Below are positions 43,166-52,840 of a DNA stretch of 64,000 nt, piece by piece. The notes under the pieces were generated by a model. That model made no database searches and was not told the origin of the DNA. It saw nothing but the letters and a program-made list of their open reading frames with translations. Position numbers and translations under genes: made by a program. Origin of the DNA: Shewanella psychrophila. GTDB taxonomy: Bacteria; Pseudomonadota; Gammaproteobacteria; Enterobacterales; Shewanellaceae. The stretch is taken from assembly GCF_002005305.1 (NCBI RefSeq), contig NZ_CP014782.1, forward strand, positions 3,472,001 through 3,536,000, read 5' to 3'. The first letter of the stretch is position 1. Each line of letters starts with the position of its first letter.

Positions 43166-45856
43166 TTAGAATGATTGACTAAATGACACCCAGTAAGTAC
43201 GACCAATGATGTCATATATACCGCTGTCATAATCACCACCTGCGTCGAAGCTTGGTTCTTCATCGGTCAGGTTGTTAATACCCGCAGAAACTATATTGTT
43301 CCAAGGCATAGTGTATGAATAACTTAGTGTATGGTATACGATCGAATCAATCTGATAGCTAGAACCATTATCGTTTGTATCAGTTGTAGACTGATGATCG
43401 ATATAATCAGCTTGATAGAACAAGCTATGATCGCCCACTAAGTAATTAGCTGAGAAATTTACCCGGTCATCTGGATAATCTTCGGTGCCACTCCAGTTGC
43501 GAGACATGGTCTGCACACCACCTTCAGGGCTTGAATCTGTATACTTGATATAATGAGACCAGGCAAGACCTAGCTTAAAGTCACCCACTTCAGTTTCAAA
43601 TGTAGACGCAAACTTAGTATCGACACCCTGACGCTCACTCAGACCAATGTTTTGTAGAACGTTAGTCATAGCAGTCAGTTTGCCCGCACCATTTTGGCTA
43701 ACTGATGTACCAGGATAAATAGCGCTCACATCGGGACGAGGCTGACCAGCAGCATCAGCCGCTTGCCATAACTCAGCTTGAGTACGTGTGATCTCACTAT
43801 CGACAAGCGTTGAGATAAGACCTTCAGTCTCTAATGACCAGTAATCTACCGACATGTTAATGTTATCGGTAATATCCCACACCATGCCTATGTTATAGCT
43901 TTCAGACTCTTCCGGACCTAAGTTCTCATTACGATTAGTCGAAACTGGAACATTGTCTTCGATGCTACAACCATCGATGCCTAGACCATCTTCATAACAC
44001 TTAAGGTAGTTAGTCACATCGTTAAAACCAACACTGGTAGATTGATTTAGATCTTCCAAAGTAGGAGCTCTAAAACCTGTACCCCATGAAGCACGAAGTA
44101 ACAATGGCTCTAAAACGTTATAACGTACTGATACTTGAGGATTAAAAGTTCCGCCAAAGTCAGAGTAATCATCATAACGGGCAGCAAGATTGACCTCTAA
44201 GTTATCCAAAACAGGAAAAGACATCTCCATAAATACGGCTTTCACATCACGCTCACCGCTACCACCGGCACCACCACTACCTCCGGCAATTAAACCAGCC
44301 TCTTCTAAGGCATCAACTTGAGAGTCTAACTTCTCTTCACGGTATGATGCGCCAACATACAGACCCGTCGCACCACCAGTAAGTTCAAACAATTCAAAAC
44401 TAAGACCACCATCCATTTCTAATGCGCTACTGGTTAAACGTGCATCTGAATTAGCCGTCGCGCCAGCAGGAACTTCAGAATTCGGATTCCGTGGATCCCA
44501 ACCTTCAAATGTATTAGTAGCATCATTCCAAGCACCAACGAGATCAGTGGTCGCGCCTTTTAGCTGATAACCTGTTCCCCACTTAAATACGTCATACTTG
44601 TTGTAAGACACTGACGCATTCCAATCGAAGCTATCGGTTGTACCATCGAGGCCCACTAAGAAATCATAGATATTATCGGTACTTTCACGAACGCGATTAC
44701 CAGCAGTATCGAAACGATATAGCATAGCCCCGCCTTCGGGTACTGCACGTAGATCTAAACCTTCTGCAGTAGTATATTCAGGCATAGCCTCTGGGAATTC
44801 GATATAACCAGGAATTGGTGCCGAAATATCAGTGGTCTTATTCGATGCCCAGTAGGCGCGCGCAGTAAGCTGAATATCTTCGCTCAACTCATAAGAATAC
44901 GACAGTAGCGTAGATGTACGCTCTTGATCGACATCAAGATAAGCAGCTTTTGTATAATCATAGGCACAAGACGTTTCGCCAGCATACTTACTATCACCTA
45001 GCGGACCGGTGAAGTTATTACCATACACATCGGCGCAATCCAGGCCAGCATTAGTAAATGGCGTCTGATACTCCCAACCACCATTAGGCCCCATATCGAG
45101 CGTACGACCAGTCTGACTCAGTCCGATCCAACTTCTGTAATCACTTGGATCTTGTCCATCTTTCACATGAGCAGCTGTATAAGGACGATCAGCTTGAAGT
45201 ATGCCCGTCTTCCTATAATGTTCGATTGTGAACATCAAGTTGCCTTTATCTGAACTCAGGCCGCCAGTAAAAGAAGCAGAATGGTTATCACCACCACCAT
45301 CGGCATCTGGCTGTTCGGCGCGAACTTTAACTTCGACACCTTCAAAATCTTTCTTCAAGATAATGTTAATTACACCGGCGATAGCGTCGGTACCATAGAT
45401 AGCCGATGCCCCATCGGATAAAATCTCGATACGCTCAACTGCCGCTGTTGGGATGGTGTTGATGTTAGTTGCACCGCCACCCAGTACAGGCGATTTAGCC
45501 ATACGCTTACCATCGAGCAACGTCAGAGTATGACTGGCATCGGCACCTTTAAGTCTTATTGTCGCCTGAGAAGACCAGCTGTTGTTTGATGTTCCACCAT
45601 AAGAACCGAAAGAATTTAGGTTAGATGAACGCAGTGCATCACCTACGGTTGCGAAACCTGCAGTTGCCATATCTTCAGCGGTAATAGTGGTAACAGGGCT
45701 CGCACCTTCCATATCGACACGCTTAAGACGTGAACCAGTAACTTCAATGCGCTCTACTGTATCTTCATCACCTTCTGCAGCATACACAGGTGCAGAAAGC
45801 GCGACGACTCCACCACAGGCCAAGCTAACGAGCTTAGCAACTTTATTAAATTTCAT
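43166..45856 (-). CDS. TonB-dependent outer-membrane receptor
   Basis: The product has 896 residues from the ATG at 45856, eight bases after GGGAG. An ATG at 45871 lies directly against that site and is less likely. Signal peptide MKFNKVAKLVSLACGG...PVYAAEG. Plug domain follows: RIEVTGSRLKRVDMEGASPV, then LLDGKRM and ILSDGASAIYGTDAIAGVIN, then a barrel with the RASWGTGFRAPTLEDL motif. The chain ends in aromatic SFSQSF, the barrel signature. The substrate is unknown; no siderophore genes are near. The EGASPV plug start is common in Shewanella and related receptors for peptides or carbohydrates. Confidence 0.9.
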   Translation of the reverse strand: MKFNKVAKLVSLACGGVVALSAPVYAAEGDEDTVERIEVTGSRLKRVDMEGASPVTTITAEDMATAGFATVGDALRSSNLNSFGSYGGTSNNSWSSQATIRLKGADASHTLTLLDGKRMAKSPVLGGGATNINTIPTAAVERIEILSDGASAIYGTDAIAGVINIILKKDFEGVEVKVRAEQPDADGGGDNHSASFTGGLSSDKGNLMFTIEHYRKTGILQADRPYTAAHVKDGQDPSDYRSWIGLSQTGRTLDMGPNGGWEYQTPFTNAGLDCADVYGNNFTGPLGDSKYAGETSCAYDYTKAAYLDVDQERTSTLLSYSYELSEDIQLTARAYWASNKTTDISAPIPGYIEFPEAMPEYTTAEGLDLRAVPEGGAMLYRFDTAGNRVRESTDNIYDFLVGLDGTTDSFDWNASVSYNKYDVFKWGTGYQLKGATTDLVGAWNDATNTFEGWDPRNPNSEVPAGATANSDARLTSSALEMDGGLSFELFELTGGATGLYVGASYREEKLDSQVDALEEAGLIAGGSGGAGGSGERDVKAVFMEMSFPVLDNLEVNLAARYDDYSDFGGTFNPQVSVRYNVLEPLLLRASWGTGFRAPTLEDLNQSTSVGFNDVTNYLKCYEDGLGIDGCSIEDNVPVSTNRNENLGPEESESYNIGMVWDITDNINMSVDYWSLETEGLISTLVDSEITRTQAELWQAADAAGQPRPDVSAIYPGTSVSQNGAGKLTAMTNVLQNIGLSERQGVDTKFASTFETEVGDFKLGLAWSHYIKYTDSSPEGGVQTMSRNWSGTEDYPDDRVNFSANYLVGDHSLFYQADYIDHQSTTDTNDNGSSYQIDSIVYHTLSYSYTMPWNNIVSAGINNLTDEEPSFDAGGDYDSGIYDIIGRTYWVSFSQSF

Positions 45857-46330
45857 ACTTCCATCTCCCAAGAATATATTTTTTATAGGTCCTATGCTCA
45901 GTCAACTTTGATGCTTGAAACCAAAAAGCAAACAACAACAAAACATGGCAACAACATTTGTATCACATATTTTATTTTGTATGCAATATATCATTTAAGC
46001 GATGGAATTGTCTTTATGCTAGGTTTTAGAGTATTTATGCAATTAAATAAAACTTTGAAAAAGCTGGCAAGAAGTGACTAATGACGAAATAAATAATCAA
46101 TTAATGCAGTGAACTACTGGTTTACCTCAGTGAAATTGCCTAACCCCTTACAATAAATTTGCGCTAAAGAGTCATACATGAAAGGTTAACATCCACTAAA
46201 AATGCACTCTGTATAAAAAAGTATCTTAATATATCTAAATGGAATAAAGACCAAAATAAAGAGAGGGATTTAACAATTGTGATAATAAAAAAGGCCGCAG
46301 ATGCGGCCTTTTTAGCTTACTTGAATGCTC
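45857..46330. other. Spacer between tandem TonB receptors
   Basis: A 474-bp AT-rich region that contains the promoter of the downstream receptor gene and, at its right end, the terminator of the upstream one (46290-46311). I see no gene, and no clear Fur or CRP site. Confidence 0.5.
46290..46313 (-). terminator. Terminator of the large TonB receptor gene
   Basis: Stem AAAGGCCGC (46290-46298), loop AGAT, GCGGCCTTT (46303-46311). The minus strand continues with a T-run. Confidence 0.85.
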
Positions 46331-49300
46331 TTAGAACTGATAACGAGCTACAAGAGAGAAGTATCTTTCTTCCTGACGCTCAGTTGTCATTCCATAGTTT
46401 GGATTTAGCATCAAACCATCTTCGCCATAGGCTGTGCGCTCTTCATTGATGTTTGTCGCTGTATCTGAATTCAACACATTATAAACAGTGCCTTTAATAC
46501 TAAAATCACCATTAAATAGCTCTGTTCTGTACATTAACGAAAGATCGAGCTTAGTTACCCAAGACAAGGTACCAGCGGTACCACGTGGTGATGGGTCACC
46601 ATTTTCGTCATAATGACTGGCATGGCCGTAATAACGACTGATACAGGCATCCCATGGATTACCAGGAGCACAACTATCCACACCTTCAGGATGAACTGAG
46701 AACTCATTTTGTGGACGACCCGAACTAATACTCGTTACAAAACCCAGAATCAACTCTTCAGTAATATCGTAGCTACCATTAAATTTGAACACGTGAGTGT
46801 GATCATTTGGCAGATCACCATAACCATGATCCATTAAGTCGCCATAATCATATGAAGTCGTCCAACCCGGATCGGCCTGATCATTATCTGTTTTAACTAA
46901 GCCCTCAGTGTTACCCCAGTTATGAGACAAGGTGTAAGAGGAATTTATACGGAAGTCATCAGTCACATTACCATCGAGTGTTAGCTCGAGTGCTAAGTAG
47001 TGACGCTCCATAGCATCAAGTGCCATCTCTTCAGGTGAAAGAGTAATATTATCAACTTGCCCATCACCATCAAAATCATAGCTTAAGTTTACTGCTTCAC
47101 CTGGGTTATGCAGTACATAGTATGAACCTTGACCAACATTATCATCGATGCCAAGCTCAGCTAACTTTTGACTTAAAATCGGTTCAACATCGGTATCTTC
47201 TATACCACGCCCTAGGTCACGCCAGATAACGCGTGCACCAGCAGACATGGTTTCAAACACTTCTTGCTGATAGCCGACGGTAAACTCATCTGAGTACATA
47301 GAGTCGAGTGAAGATGAAGCGATTAATCCTGGTTCAGTAATGCCTTGCTGTCTTACGCGAGTATCACGAATGTTGACGCCACGGCTTGGAGAGCCATCGG
47401 CGGTAATGATTGGGTGACCATCACTATCAAGCTGATCTAGCTCATAATAATCAAATACTTCACGCTGCGAACCACCCTGCTTGATGTTCATATTGACCGA
47501 AACAGGCTGGAAATAACGACCATATGTCGCAAATATCTTAGAAGTGCCATCACCATGAATATCATAGATAGCCTGAAGTCTTGGTGCTATCTGATTATCT
47601 AGATCGACATAAGCTCGGCCGTCAGATACGGTATTTTCATAACTATTGACTCTCACGCCAGCATTGATAACTAGGTTATCAGTTGCCTGCCATGAATCAT
47701 TGATATAGTAAGCTAATGAACTCACCTCTGAATCGTTGTTAGCAAAGGTCGAACGGCGGCGACGCTCAATGTAATCTTCACCTTCTGCAGCGCCAGAGAT
47801 ATCATTGGCACCAGCAGTCGCAATTGTCCACCAGCCCTGTGCTTCACCGATACCATTTTGGTCTTCTGAATAATCAACCGCTACACTGCTATAATCGACA
47901 CCAAAGCTGATAGCATGATCTTCAAGATCCCAGTTAAAGTCGATACGAGCCTGATCGCGTACATAATGCTGCTCAACAACAGTAGAATTCGTATGTTGGC
48001 TCAAAGTAACAAATGAACCATTTCTCTCGTCCCATACGCCAGGATTTGAAGAAGCAACACGGTTCTCTACATTTTCCTCAACTCGACCAACCACTGCAGA
48101 TACAGAGAAGTCATCTGTGATGTAACCGTTATAATTTAAGCTATATAACTTACCACCATCTTCACCCGGTGCAGCAACACCTTGCTGATCACCAACTTTA
48201 TTAGTTTCCCAATCATAAGCATAGGTCGTTGTCGTCCATGTACGCTTATTGTTCATCGCCATGAAGCCGATAGAATGATCTTCGGTCATGTACCAATCTA
48301 ACTTAGCGAACCAGCGATTCGACTCACGATCTTTTTCTTTGTAAACCGTTTGAGTTGCCCACTCGAAGTCATTTTGACTTGGTTCATAAAGGCCGTAATA
48401 AAACAGCTTATCTTCGATGATTGCACCGCTTGCCCAGATTCTGGCCTGCTTAAAGTCTTCACTATCTTGCATGGTATTATTGTCACTATCGATCGTTCCA
48501 TCGGCTTGATAGATTGAATCATGTGACGCTCTCAGCGATGCAGGATCCCAACGGCCCTCAACCCCAAAATGAAATTCGTTATCACCAGACTTAGATACAG
48601 CATTCACGACACCACCAATAGCACTGCCAAATTCTGGAGTAATCGCGCCTGTTTTGACCTGAGTCTGTGCTATCGCTTCCCAAGGTAGGCTAAGTGAGCC
48701 AAGGCCAGTTCTGATATTGGTAATATTAAGTCCGTTCAAATAATAGGCATTTTCAGCAGATGATGAACCACCAAAACTTGATGCACCATTAAAACTTTCA
48801 CCACCAGGAGCAGATGTTCCAGGTGCAAGCAGTGCGATATTTTCAAAACCTGAATCGACAGGCATGGTGTTAAGTTCATCTTGACTAAAAGTAACGCCAG
48901 ATGTTGATGAGCTCATATCGACACGACGTATCATGCTGCCAGTCACGGCGATACGCTCGACGTTATCAAGACCAACTGCAGTTATTTGTCCATCTAAGAT
49001 CACTGGCTGGCCAATACTGACTCTCACTCCTGACTCTTGAGTCTTAGCAAATCCATCTTTAGTAATGCTGACATCATAATCACCAACCGGGACATTACGT
49101 AAAAAGTAATCACCCTTTTCGTTAGTTTCTACGGTATACACAAGACCTTTGGTCTTATGTTTCAAAGTGATAGTAGCATTTGAAACTTTAGCACCGTCAC
49201 TATTAACAATATGGCCCTTAACAATACTGGTATCAGCAGCCATGACTGCTGGTGCTGACATCATCAATACTGAACCTACAGCGATTGCTGCAAGTGTTTT

Positions 49301-49339
49301 TCTTGGTGTAAATCGCTTAAGCACGTTACTTCCAGACAT
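46331..49339 (-). CDS. TonB-dependent receptor with N-terminal carboxypeptidase-regulatory-like domain (Oar-like)
   Basis: 1002 residues. Signal peptide ends near PAVMAADT (residue 35). A carboxypeptidase-regulatory-like beta-sandwich (about 38-120: GHIVNSDGAKVSNATITLKH and GDYFLRNVPVGDYDVSI) precedes the plug (RIAVTGSMIRRVDMSSS...YYLNGLNITNI) and a long barrel ending SLVARYQF. This arrangement is that of Oar-like receptors. AAGGGAG is eight bases before the ATG. It is on the same strand as the second receptor but with its own terminator. The substrate is unknown. Confidence 0.9.
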   Translation of the reverse strand: MSGSNVLKRFTPRKTLAAIAVGSVLMMSAPAVMAADTSIVKGHIVNSDGAKVSNATITLKHKTKGLVYTVETNEKGDYFLRNVPVGDYDVSITKDGFAKTQESGVRVSIGQPVILDGQITAVGLDNVERIAVTGSMIRRVDMSSSTSGVTFSQDELNTMPVDSGFENIALLAPGTSAPGGESFNGASSFGGSSSAENAYYLNGLNITNIRTGLGSLSLPWEAIAQTQVKTGAITPEFGSAIGGVVNAVSKSGDNEFHFGVEGRWDPASLRASHDSIYQADGTIDSDNNTMQDSEDFKQARIWASGAIIEDKLFYYGLYEPSQNDFEWATQTVYKEKDRESNRWFAKLDWYMTEDHSIGFMAMNNKRTWTTTTYAYDWETNKVGDQQGVAAPGEDGGKLYSLNYNGYITDDFSVSAVVGRVEENVENRVASSNPGVWDERNGSFVTLSQHTNSTVVEQHYVRDQARIDFNWDLEDHAISFGVDYSSVAVDYSEDQNGIGEAQGWWTIATAGANDISGAAEGEDYIERRRRSTFANNDSEVSSLAYYINDSWQATDNLVINAGVRVNSYENTVSDGRAYVDLDNQIAPRLQAIYDIHGDGTSKIFATYGRYFQPVSVNMNIKQGGSQREVFDYYELDQLDSDGHPIITADGSPSRGVNIRDTRVRQQGITEPGLIASSSLDSMYSDEFTVGYQQEVFETMSAGARVIWRDLGRGIEDTDVEPILSQKLAELGIDDNVGQGSYYVLHNPGEAVNLSYDFDGDGQVDNITLSPEEMALDAMERHYLALELTLDGNVTDDFRINSSYTLSHNWGNTEGLVKTDNDQADPGWTTSYDYGDLMDHGYGDLPNDHTHVFKFNGSYDITEELILGFVTSISSGRPQNEFSVHPEGVDSCAPGNPWDACISRYYGHASHYDENGDPSPRGTAGTLSWVTKLDLSLMYRTELFNGDFSIKGTVYNVLNSDTATNINEERTAYGEDGLMLNPNYGMTTERQEERYFSLVARYQF

Positions 49340-49795
49340 AATTTATTCTCCCTTAAACCTTCTCTGAATACGCGCTTAGCAGAAATATTATTAGTTGATT
49401 TGTGTACAAAACGAACCAAGCGCAACAAAACGATAACACAACCCATATATTTTATACAATCTACAATATTCAATAGAGGTCCTGTAACAAAGCCATTCGG
49501 AGTTTGATCTCAGTGAGAAATCTAGGTTATTCGAATTTTACAAGAATATTATTGTTAATTAATTTAACAATTTGGTGGTAAGTATCATTTTTAATATTCA
49601 CAATGGTTTTTTAAACTAATTTGTGTCTATTTTGTTTCAAAGGGAAGTATTTAGGTCAACTGAAGTTGGGTTTTGCAGTTATGGATCGGCACGAAACAAG
49701 CAGGCTATAGATGACTGATACAGATAAACATCTGTAAAATATCTCTGGGAGCTTGTAAGGGACAACAGAAAAGGATGCTTATGAAGTGGTTTAAT
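49340..49795. other. Spacer between Oar-like receptor and gppA-like gene
   Basis: A 456-bp AT-rich stretch that serves as leader/promoter for the receptor and 3' flank of the gppA-like gene. No open frame or clear hairpin terminator was recognised. Confidence 0.45.
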
Positions 49796-50707
49796 CTAGA
49801 GACGATTAGCTAGGCTTTGTAGCACGCCTTCACGGAGTGCGCCTCCGGAGAGGTTTAGCTTCTCGATGTTAAGGAGTTCAAACAAGGCAAGTAAAATTGA
49901 GATCCCAGCCGCAAAGGTCGGTGCTCTCTCATGATTTAAGCCAGCAATTTCAGACATCGACAGATCTGACTGCGCCAGTACTTCTTGTTTTAGGCTGTTA
50001 AGCACATCGGGGGTAATACAAGTCGATTCGTTTCTATGACTCAGGAGTTCGACAACGGATTGAACACTTCCGGATGCACCGACAACACAATGCCAACCTA
50101 AGCTTGTTAGCTCTGTTAAATGCGTACCCAGTGTAATTTTAACCTGGGACTTAGCATCTTCGAAGTCTAGTTCTTGCAGTGGAAATGAATTAAAAAACTG
50201 CTCATTAAAGGTGACACACCCCATAACTAAACTGTTTTTCAATAACACTTTATCACCATCACCGATAATAAATTCGGTACTTGCACCGCCAATATCGATC
50301 ACTAAGCGGCGACCTTCGCCACAAGTTGTGGCTACCATGCCTTGATAGATCAACTCGGCTTCACGCATGCCTGTGATTATCTCGATGGGATGACCTAAGA
50401 TAGGCAGAGCACGACGACAGAAGTCATCGGAATTGGCTATATTTCGTAGAGTCGCTGTCGCGATCACCGCGATATTATCGCTATTGACGCCCTCTTTCTC
50501 GAGCATCTCGGCGAACATGGACAAGCAATCTAGTCCTCGCAATAACACCTCTTCACTCAGGGAGCCATTGTTCTGGATCCCTTCGGCGAGACGAACTTTA
50601 CGCTTGTACTTGGCAATAATTTTGGGCTGGCCAGCCACAGTTTCGGCGACCAGCATATTAAAACTATTAGAACCTAAGGTAATAGCTGCATAGCGAGATG
50701 TTGTCAT
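49796..50707 (-). CDS. Short Ppx/GppA-family phosphatase
   Basis: 303 residues, about three fifths of E. coli GppA (494). It contains the exopolyphosphatase/GppA ASKHA-fold core: AAITLGSNSFNMLV, the phosphate loop ATATLRNIANS, and GGASTEFIIGDG. It stops at LSGGALREGVLQSL, the end of that core, so the C-terminal HD-like helical domain is absent. The natural ending suggests a short form rather than a truncation. It probably hydrolyses pppGpp or polyphosphate. It starts 6 bp after the rhlB stop, so the two are cotranscribed, as in the E. coli rhlB-gppA pair. Confidence 0.75.
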   Translation of the reverse strand: MTTSRYAAITLGSNSFNMLVAETVAGQPKIIAKYKRKVRLAEGIQNNGSLSEEVLLRGLDCLSMFAEMLEKEGVNSDNIAVIATATLRNIANSDDFCRRALPILGHPIEIITGMREAELIYQGMVATTCGEGRRLVIDIGGASTEFIIGDGDKVLLKNSLVMGCVTFNEQFFNSFPLQELDFEDAKSQVKITLGTHLTELTSLGWHCVVGASGSVQSVVELLSHRNESTCITPDVLNSLKQEVLAQSDLSMSEIAGLNHERAPTFAAGISILLALFELLNIEKLNLSGGALREGVLQSLANRL

Positions 50708-50713
50708 CAGTGC

Positions 50714-52030
50714 TTATGAATGTCTACGGGTCTTATCGTGACGGCGAGGTGCGCTGTTACGATTACCATTTCGACTTCCATTTGGACGACCCGAACCGCT
50801 ACGTCCTTGAGGACGACTATTGTGCTTTCTATGAACTCGGATTGGTGCCGGAATATCTTCAAGCAGCGCAGTGCTGTCATAGTTAGACACTGGGATCGAG
50901 TGAGTTATATACTCTTCAATCGCCGGTAAGTTCAGTGCATATTCTTCACATGCAAAACTTATTGAAATACCTTTCCTACCCGCTCGACCGGTACGACCGA
51001 TACGATGGACATAATCTTCACAGTCATCGGGAAGATCGTAGTTGTATACATGTGATACATCAGAGATATGTAGACCACGAGCCGCAACATCCGTAGCAAC
51101 TAAGAGATCCAACTCACCCGTTGTGAACTGCTCAAGGATGCGGATACGTTTCTTCTGTGGCACATCACCAGTAAGCAAGCCAACACGATGACCGTCACCC
51201 GATAACCAAGACCAGACGTTTTCACAGCTGTGCTTAGTATTAGAGAAAACGATCGCCTTTTCTGGCCAGTCTTCCTCAATAAGTGACAATAACAACTTCA
51301 TCTTCTCATCCATTGATGGATAGAAGATCTCTTCTTTAATGTTTTTAGAGGTTTTTTCGTTCGGCGCGATAACGACTTTCTCTGGCTCATTCATATGATC
51401 ATAAGCCAGTTCCTGCACCTTCATAGAAAGAGTTGCAGAGAACAGCATGTTCAGACGCGACTTGGCATCAGGCATACGTCTAAATAAGAAGCGTATATCT
51501 TTAATAAAGCCAAGATCGAACATACGATCGGCTTCATCGAGCACAACAGCTTGAATTGCACTTAAATTAATGATGCCCTGGCGTACATAATCAATAATAC
51601 GTCCCGTGGTACCGATAAGGATATCGATACCTTTATCTAGCACCTTACGCTGAACTTCATAGCTTTCACCACCATAGACAATACCAACTTTCAAGCCAGT
51701 ATGTTTAGCCAATAGCGTCGCATCTTTAGCGATTTGGATAGCCAGCTCACGAGTCGGCGCCATAATCATAGCGCGCGGTTGATTCAGCTGACGACCTTCA
51801 GGAATTGGGGTTGATAGCAGATGTTCAAAGGTCGCCACAAGGAAAGCTAAGGTCTTCCCTGTTCCGGTCTGTGCTTGACCTGCGATATCTTTTCTCTGCA
51901 AAAGGATCGGTAATGATAATGCTTGAATAGGCGTGCAAAATTCAAAGCCGCTCTCGTTAAGTGCTGTTTTTATCCCTTCGTGAAGGGAAAAGTCGGCAAA
52001 CTTCTGATTAGATAAATGTGTTTCGCTCAT
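50714..52030 (-). CDS. rhlB: ATP-dependent RNA helicase RhlB
   Basis: DEAD-box helicase of the RNA degradosome that unwinds structured RNA for PNPase/RNase E. The product is 438 residues. Motifs in order: FCTPIQ (Q-motif), AQTGTGKT, PTRELA, TGRIID, LDEADRMFD, SATL, VATDVAARGLHI and HRIGRTGRAG. The C-terminus is basic and low in complexity (SRPQGRSGSGRPNGSRNGN), typical for RNA-binding tails. Divergent from trxA with 175 bp between. Confidence 0.94.
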   Translation of the reverse strand: MSETHLSNQKFADFSLHEGIKTALNESGFEFCTPIQALSLPILLQRKDIAGQAQTGTGKTLAFLVATFEHLLSTPIPEGRQLNQPRAMIMAPTRELAIQIAKDATLLAKHTGLKVGIVYGGESYEVQRKVLDKGIDILIGTTGRIIDYVRQGIINLSAIQAVVLDEADRMFDLGFIKDIRFLFRRMPDAKSRLNMLFSATLSMKVQELAYDHMNEPEKVVIAPNEKTSKNIKEEIFYPSMDEKMKLLLSLIEEDWPEKAIVFSNTKHSCENVWSWLSGDGHRVGLLTGDVPQKKRIRILEQFTTGELDLLVATDVAARGLHISDVSHVYNYDLPDDCEDYVHRIGRTGRAGRKGISISFACEEYALNLPAIEEYITHSIPVSNYDSTALLEDIPAPIRVHRKHNSRPQGRSGSGRPNGSRNGNRNSAPRRHDKTRRHS

Positions 52031-52205
52031 AGCGGCAGCATACCAGTTGGGGTTGCAATAAGAAACTCAATCGTTTGAAATAGCGACTAATTATAAAAAG
52101 TAACTTTAAAGGTTATTATAATTGCCTTGAAAAGTTATTTTTCAGACCCAATATACAGGTTAAGCCATTAACAAACCAGCGATGGCACCCTAACTGGAGA
52201 ACATC

Positions 52206-52532
52206 ATGAGCGACAAGATAGTACATTTAAGTGACGACAGCTTCGAAAATGACGTAATAAAATCAGAACTTCCCGTAGTTGTTGATTTTTGGGCTGAGTG
52301 GTGTGGCCCTTGTAAAATGATTGCGCCAATCTTAGATGACGTGGCCGATGACTATGCAGGCAAAGTCACTATAGCCAAACTCAATGTCGATCAAAACAGC
52401 GTATCTCCAGCTAAGTATGGTGTTCGTGGTATCCCGACTCTACTTATTTTTAAGAACGGTGAATTGGCTGGCACTAAAGTTGGCGCACTGTCTAAGACTC
52501 AATTAAAAGAGTTTATCGACGCTCAGCTTTAA
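52206..52532 (+). CDS. trxA: Thioredoxin 1
   Basis: Cytosolic disulfide reductase. 108 residues with the active site WCGPCK, the cis-proline loop RGIPTLLIF, and DFWAEWCGPCKM context identical to classical thioredoxins. Ribosome-binding site GGAGAA precedes the ATG. The order rhlB-trxA-rho matches E. coli. A -10-like TATAAT lies at 52117-52122. Confidence 0.96.
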   Translation: MSDKIVHLSDDSFENDVIKSELPVVVDFWAEWCGPCKMIAPILDDVADDYAGKVTIAKLNVDQNSVSPAKYGVRGIPTLLIFKNGELAGTKVGALSKTQLKEFIDAQL

Positions 52533-52840
52533 ATGAAGTAAAGCCTATATCCAAAATATAGGCAGCCCAGCTGCATACTGTCTGTACGTAAACGGATATG
52601 AAAAGTATGAAATTGCCGCAGCTACTGGGTATAATAGTGATATCTGACACAGCTTATTTATTAAATTGTGTCAGGTTAAACTAAAACCCTAGACGCACAG
52701 TCGCTATAGTGCTACTTTAATAACCAGACTCTTTCTATTAACCCACATCTAGCTATTCGTTCAACCTTCAAATTGTACTTAAACACTTTATGATCGCTTG
52801 ATCACAAATAGCATTGTCTCGCATAAAAAGACCCACCAAG
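52533..52840 (+). promoter_or_regulatory. rho leader region with two stem-loops
   Basis: A 308-bp region before rho. Two stems: GCCTATAT (52543-52550) with ATATAGGC (52556-52563), and TGACACA (52645-52651) with TGTGTCA (52667-52673). Neither is followed by a T-run. In E. coli the rho leader mediates Rho-dependent autoregulation, so these may belong to an equivalent leader, but that is inference. Confidence 0.45.
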
